Source: Hemicentrotus pulcherrimus
Taxonomy: Eukaryota > Echinodermata > Echinoidea > Camarodonta > Strongylocentrotidae
Assembly (NCBI GenBank): GCA_003118195.1
Contig: BEXV01001183.1
Coordinates: forward strand, 1-64,000
Reading direction: 5' to 3'
Length of the DNA stretch: 64,000 nt
The first letter of the stretch is position 1. Every line of letters begins with the position of its first letter. The notes beneath the pieces were generated by a model. It saw only the letters and a program-made list of their open reading frames with translations, ran no database searches and was not told the DNA's origin. A program made the position numbers and the translations under genes. Positions 63,466 to 64,000 of this stretch are shown here, one piece after another.

Positions 63466-63554
63466 TTCCAATGATGACAAAGGGTAACTTACGATCGTTC
63501 TTCATCGGTCGCATTGGTGGGGATTGGCACTTGCAGATATTTTTATAAAGGGAT

Positions 63555-63628
63555 ATTTATACTATGCCTGGACTCGAACCTACATCCTTGCACTCTCAGT
63601 GATTAAACCATTCGACCACGACATCTCT
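63555..63628 (-). mobile_element. tRNA-derived SINE head, second of two
   Basis: On the minus strand, the A box TGGTCGAATGG (63608-63618) and B box GGTTCGAGTCC (63570-63580) both fit consensus exactly. The GTCGTGGTCGAATGGTTTAA start resembles Ser/Leu-type tRNAs. Acceptor and T-stem pairing are broken. Different in sequence from the neighbouring head, so they are two insertions or one dimeric SINE. Confidence 0.6.
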
Positions 63629-64000
63629 TTACATACCGCATTTCAGCACTGTGTTTGGGGGATGCCATGTCCAAAATCATTAGGAATGCGCGTAAGACTG
63701 TGCATTGATTTTTAAAAAAATCATACTAAGTCTGAATAAACTTTTCCACATCATTTAGCTGGGTTTGCGAAATTAATTAGCTAAACTAGCAGCAAAACCT
63801 GTGATTTATCAGCTACATGTACATAATAATCTAATGAAATTGCGCAAGTTCTTGTACCCTTTGGCAGTGAATTCAGAGTGCTGTTTCAGGGTTTAGACGT
63901 ACTTCATAAGGATCGCCCCGTGCCATGGGATATCTTATACTGACCGTATGTCGTCATCAACCGTAAGTAGTCTTTTCTCGAGAAAATGTAAAATGAAGAC

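Noticed and set aside
63555..63628. Functional tRNA gene
   Set aside because: A and B boxes are perfect but the acceptor and T stems do not pair, so a SINE promoter is the better reading.

Overview
The window is animal nuclear DNA: AT-rich, full of microsatellites (especially long GA/CT runs) and decayed transposons, with coding sequence only in short exons bounded by GT...AG splice signals. The mix of L1/Tx1-type and CR1/Jockey-type LINE relics, tRNA-derived SINEs, several miniature DNA transposons and dense (GA)n tracts suits a marine invertebrate deuterostome. An echinoderm is my best guess. That is inference from texture, not from a diagnostic gene.

The one host gene I can support lies on the minus strand. 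Its coding exon 1 (25602 down to 25437) has an ATG, a signal peptide, an acidic spacer with an Arg-Arg site and a strong donor (GTGAGT) in phase 1. Its coding exon 2 (14096 down to 13960) follows a long pyrimidine tract and CAG acceptor in the matching phase. Together they give a 100-residue secreted precursor. It carries one predicted peptide of 29 residues, set off by Lys-Arg on both sides and ending in Gly-Lys-Arg, the signature of a C-terminally amidated neuropeptide or hormone. The intron is 11.3 kb. A TATA box with a CRE-like site sits about 0.8 kb upstream and is a candidate promoter. I do not recognise the peptide family. This is the most interesting object in the window.

Layout: 1-230 LINE 3' tail; 433-624 a CAGTG-ended MITE; 1594-4120 a 5'-truncated L1/Tx1-type LINE on the minus strand; 4.9-5.5 kb CT/GA tracts; 6186-6506 a CR1/Jockey-type RT relic; 8.0-9.6 kb purine and pyrimidine tracts; 9586-10255 a fold-back transposon; 10.26-10.49 kb (GAT)n; 11.2-11.4 kb a direct repeat; 13.95-25.6 kb the peptide gene, with a TTAA-flanked MITE just inside the intron; 26.4-26.5 kb the candidate promoter; 28.2 kb a second copy of the TTAA MITE; 38.3-38.7 kb another RT relic; 42644-42674 an assembly gap; 48.2-48.6 kb a LINE tail; 49.6-49.9 kb a tRNA-derived SINE; 52.7-53.1 kb a near-tandem duplication; 55.7 kb a 51-bp tandem duplication; 57.7-58.1 kb a half copy of the fold-back element; 63.4-63.6 kb two adjacent tRNA-derived SINE heads. 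The remaining DNA shows no gene that I can defend.
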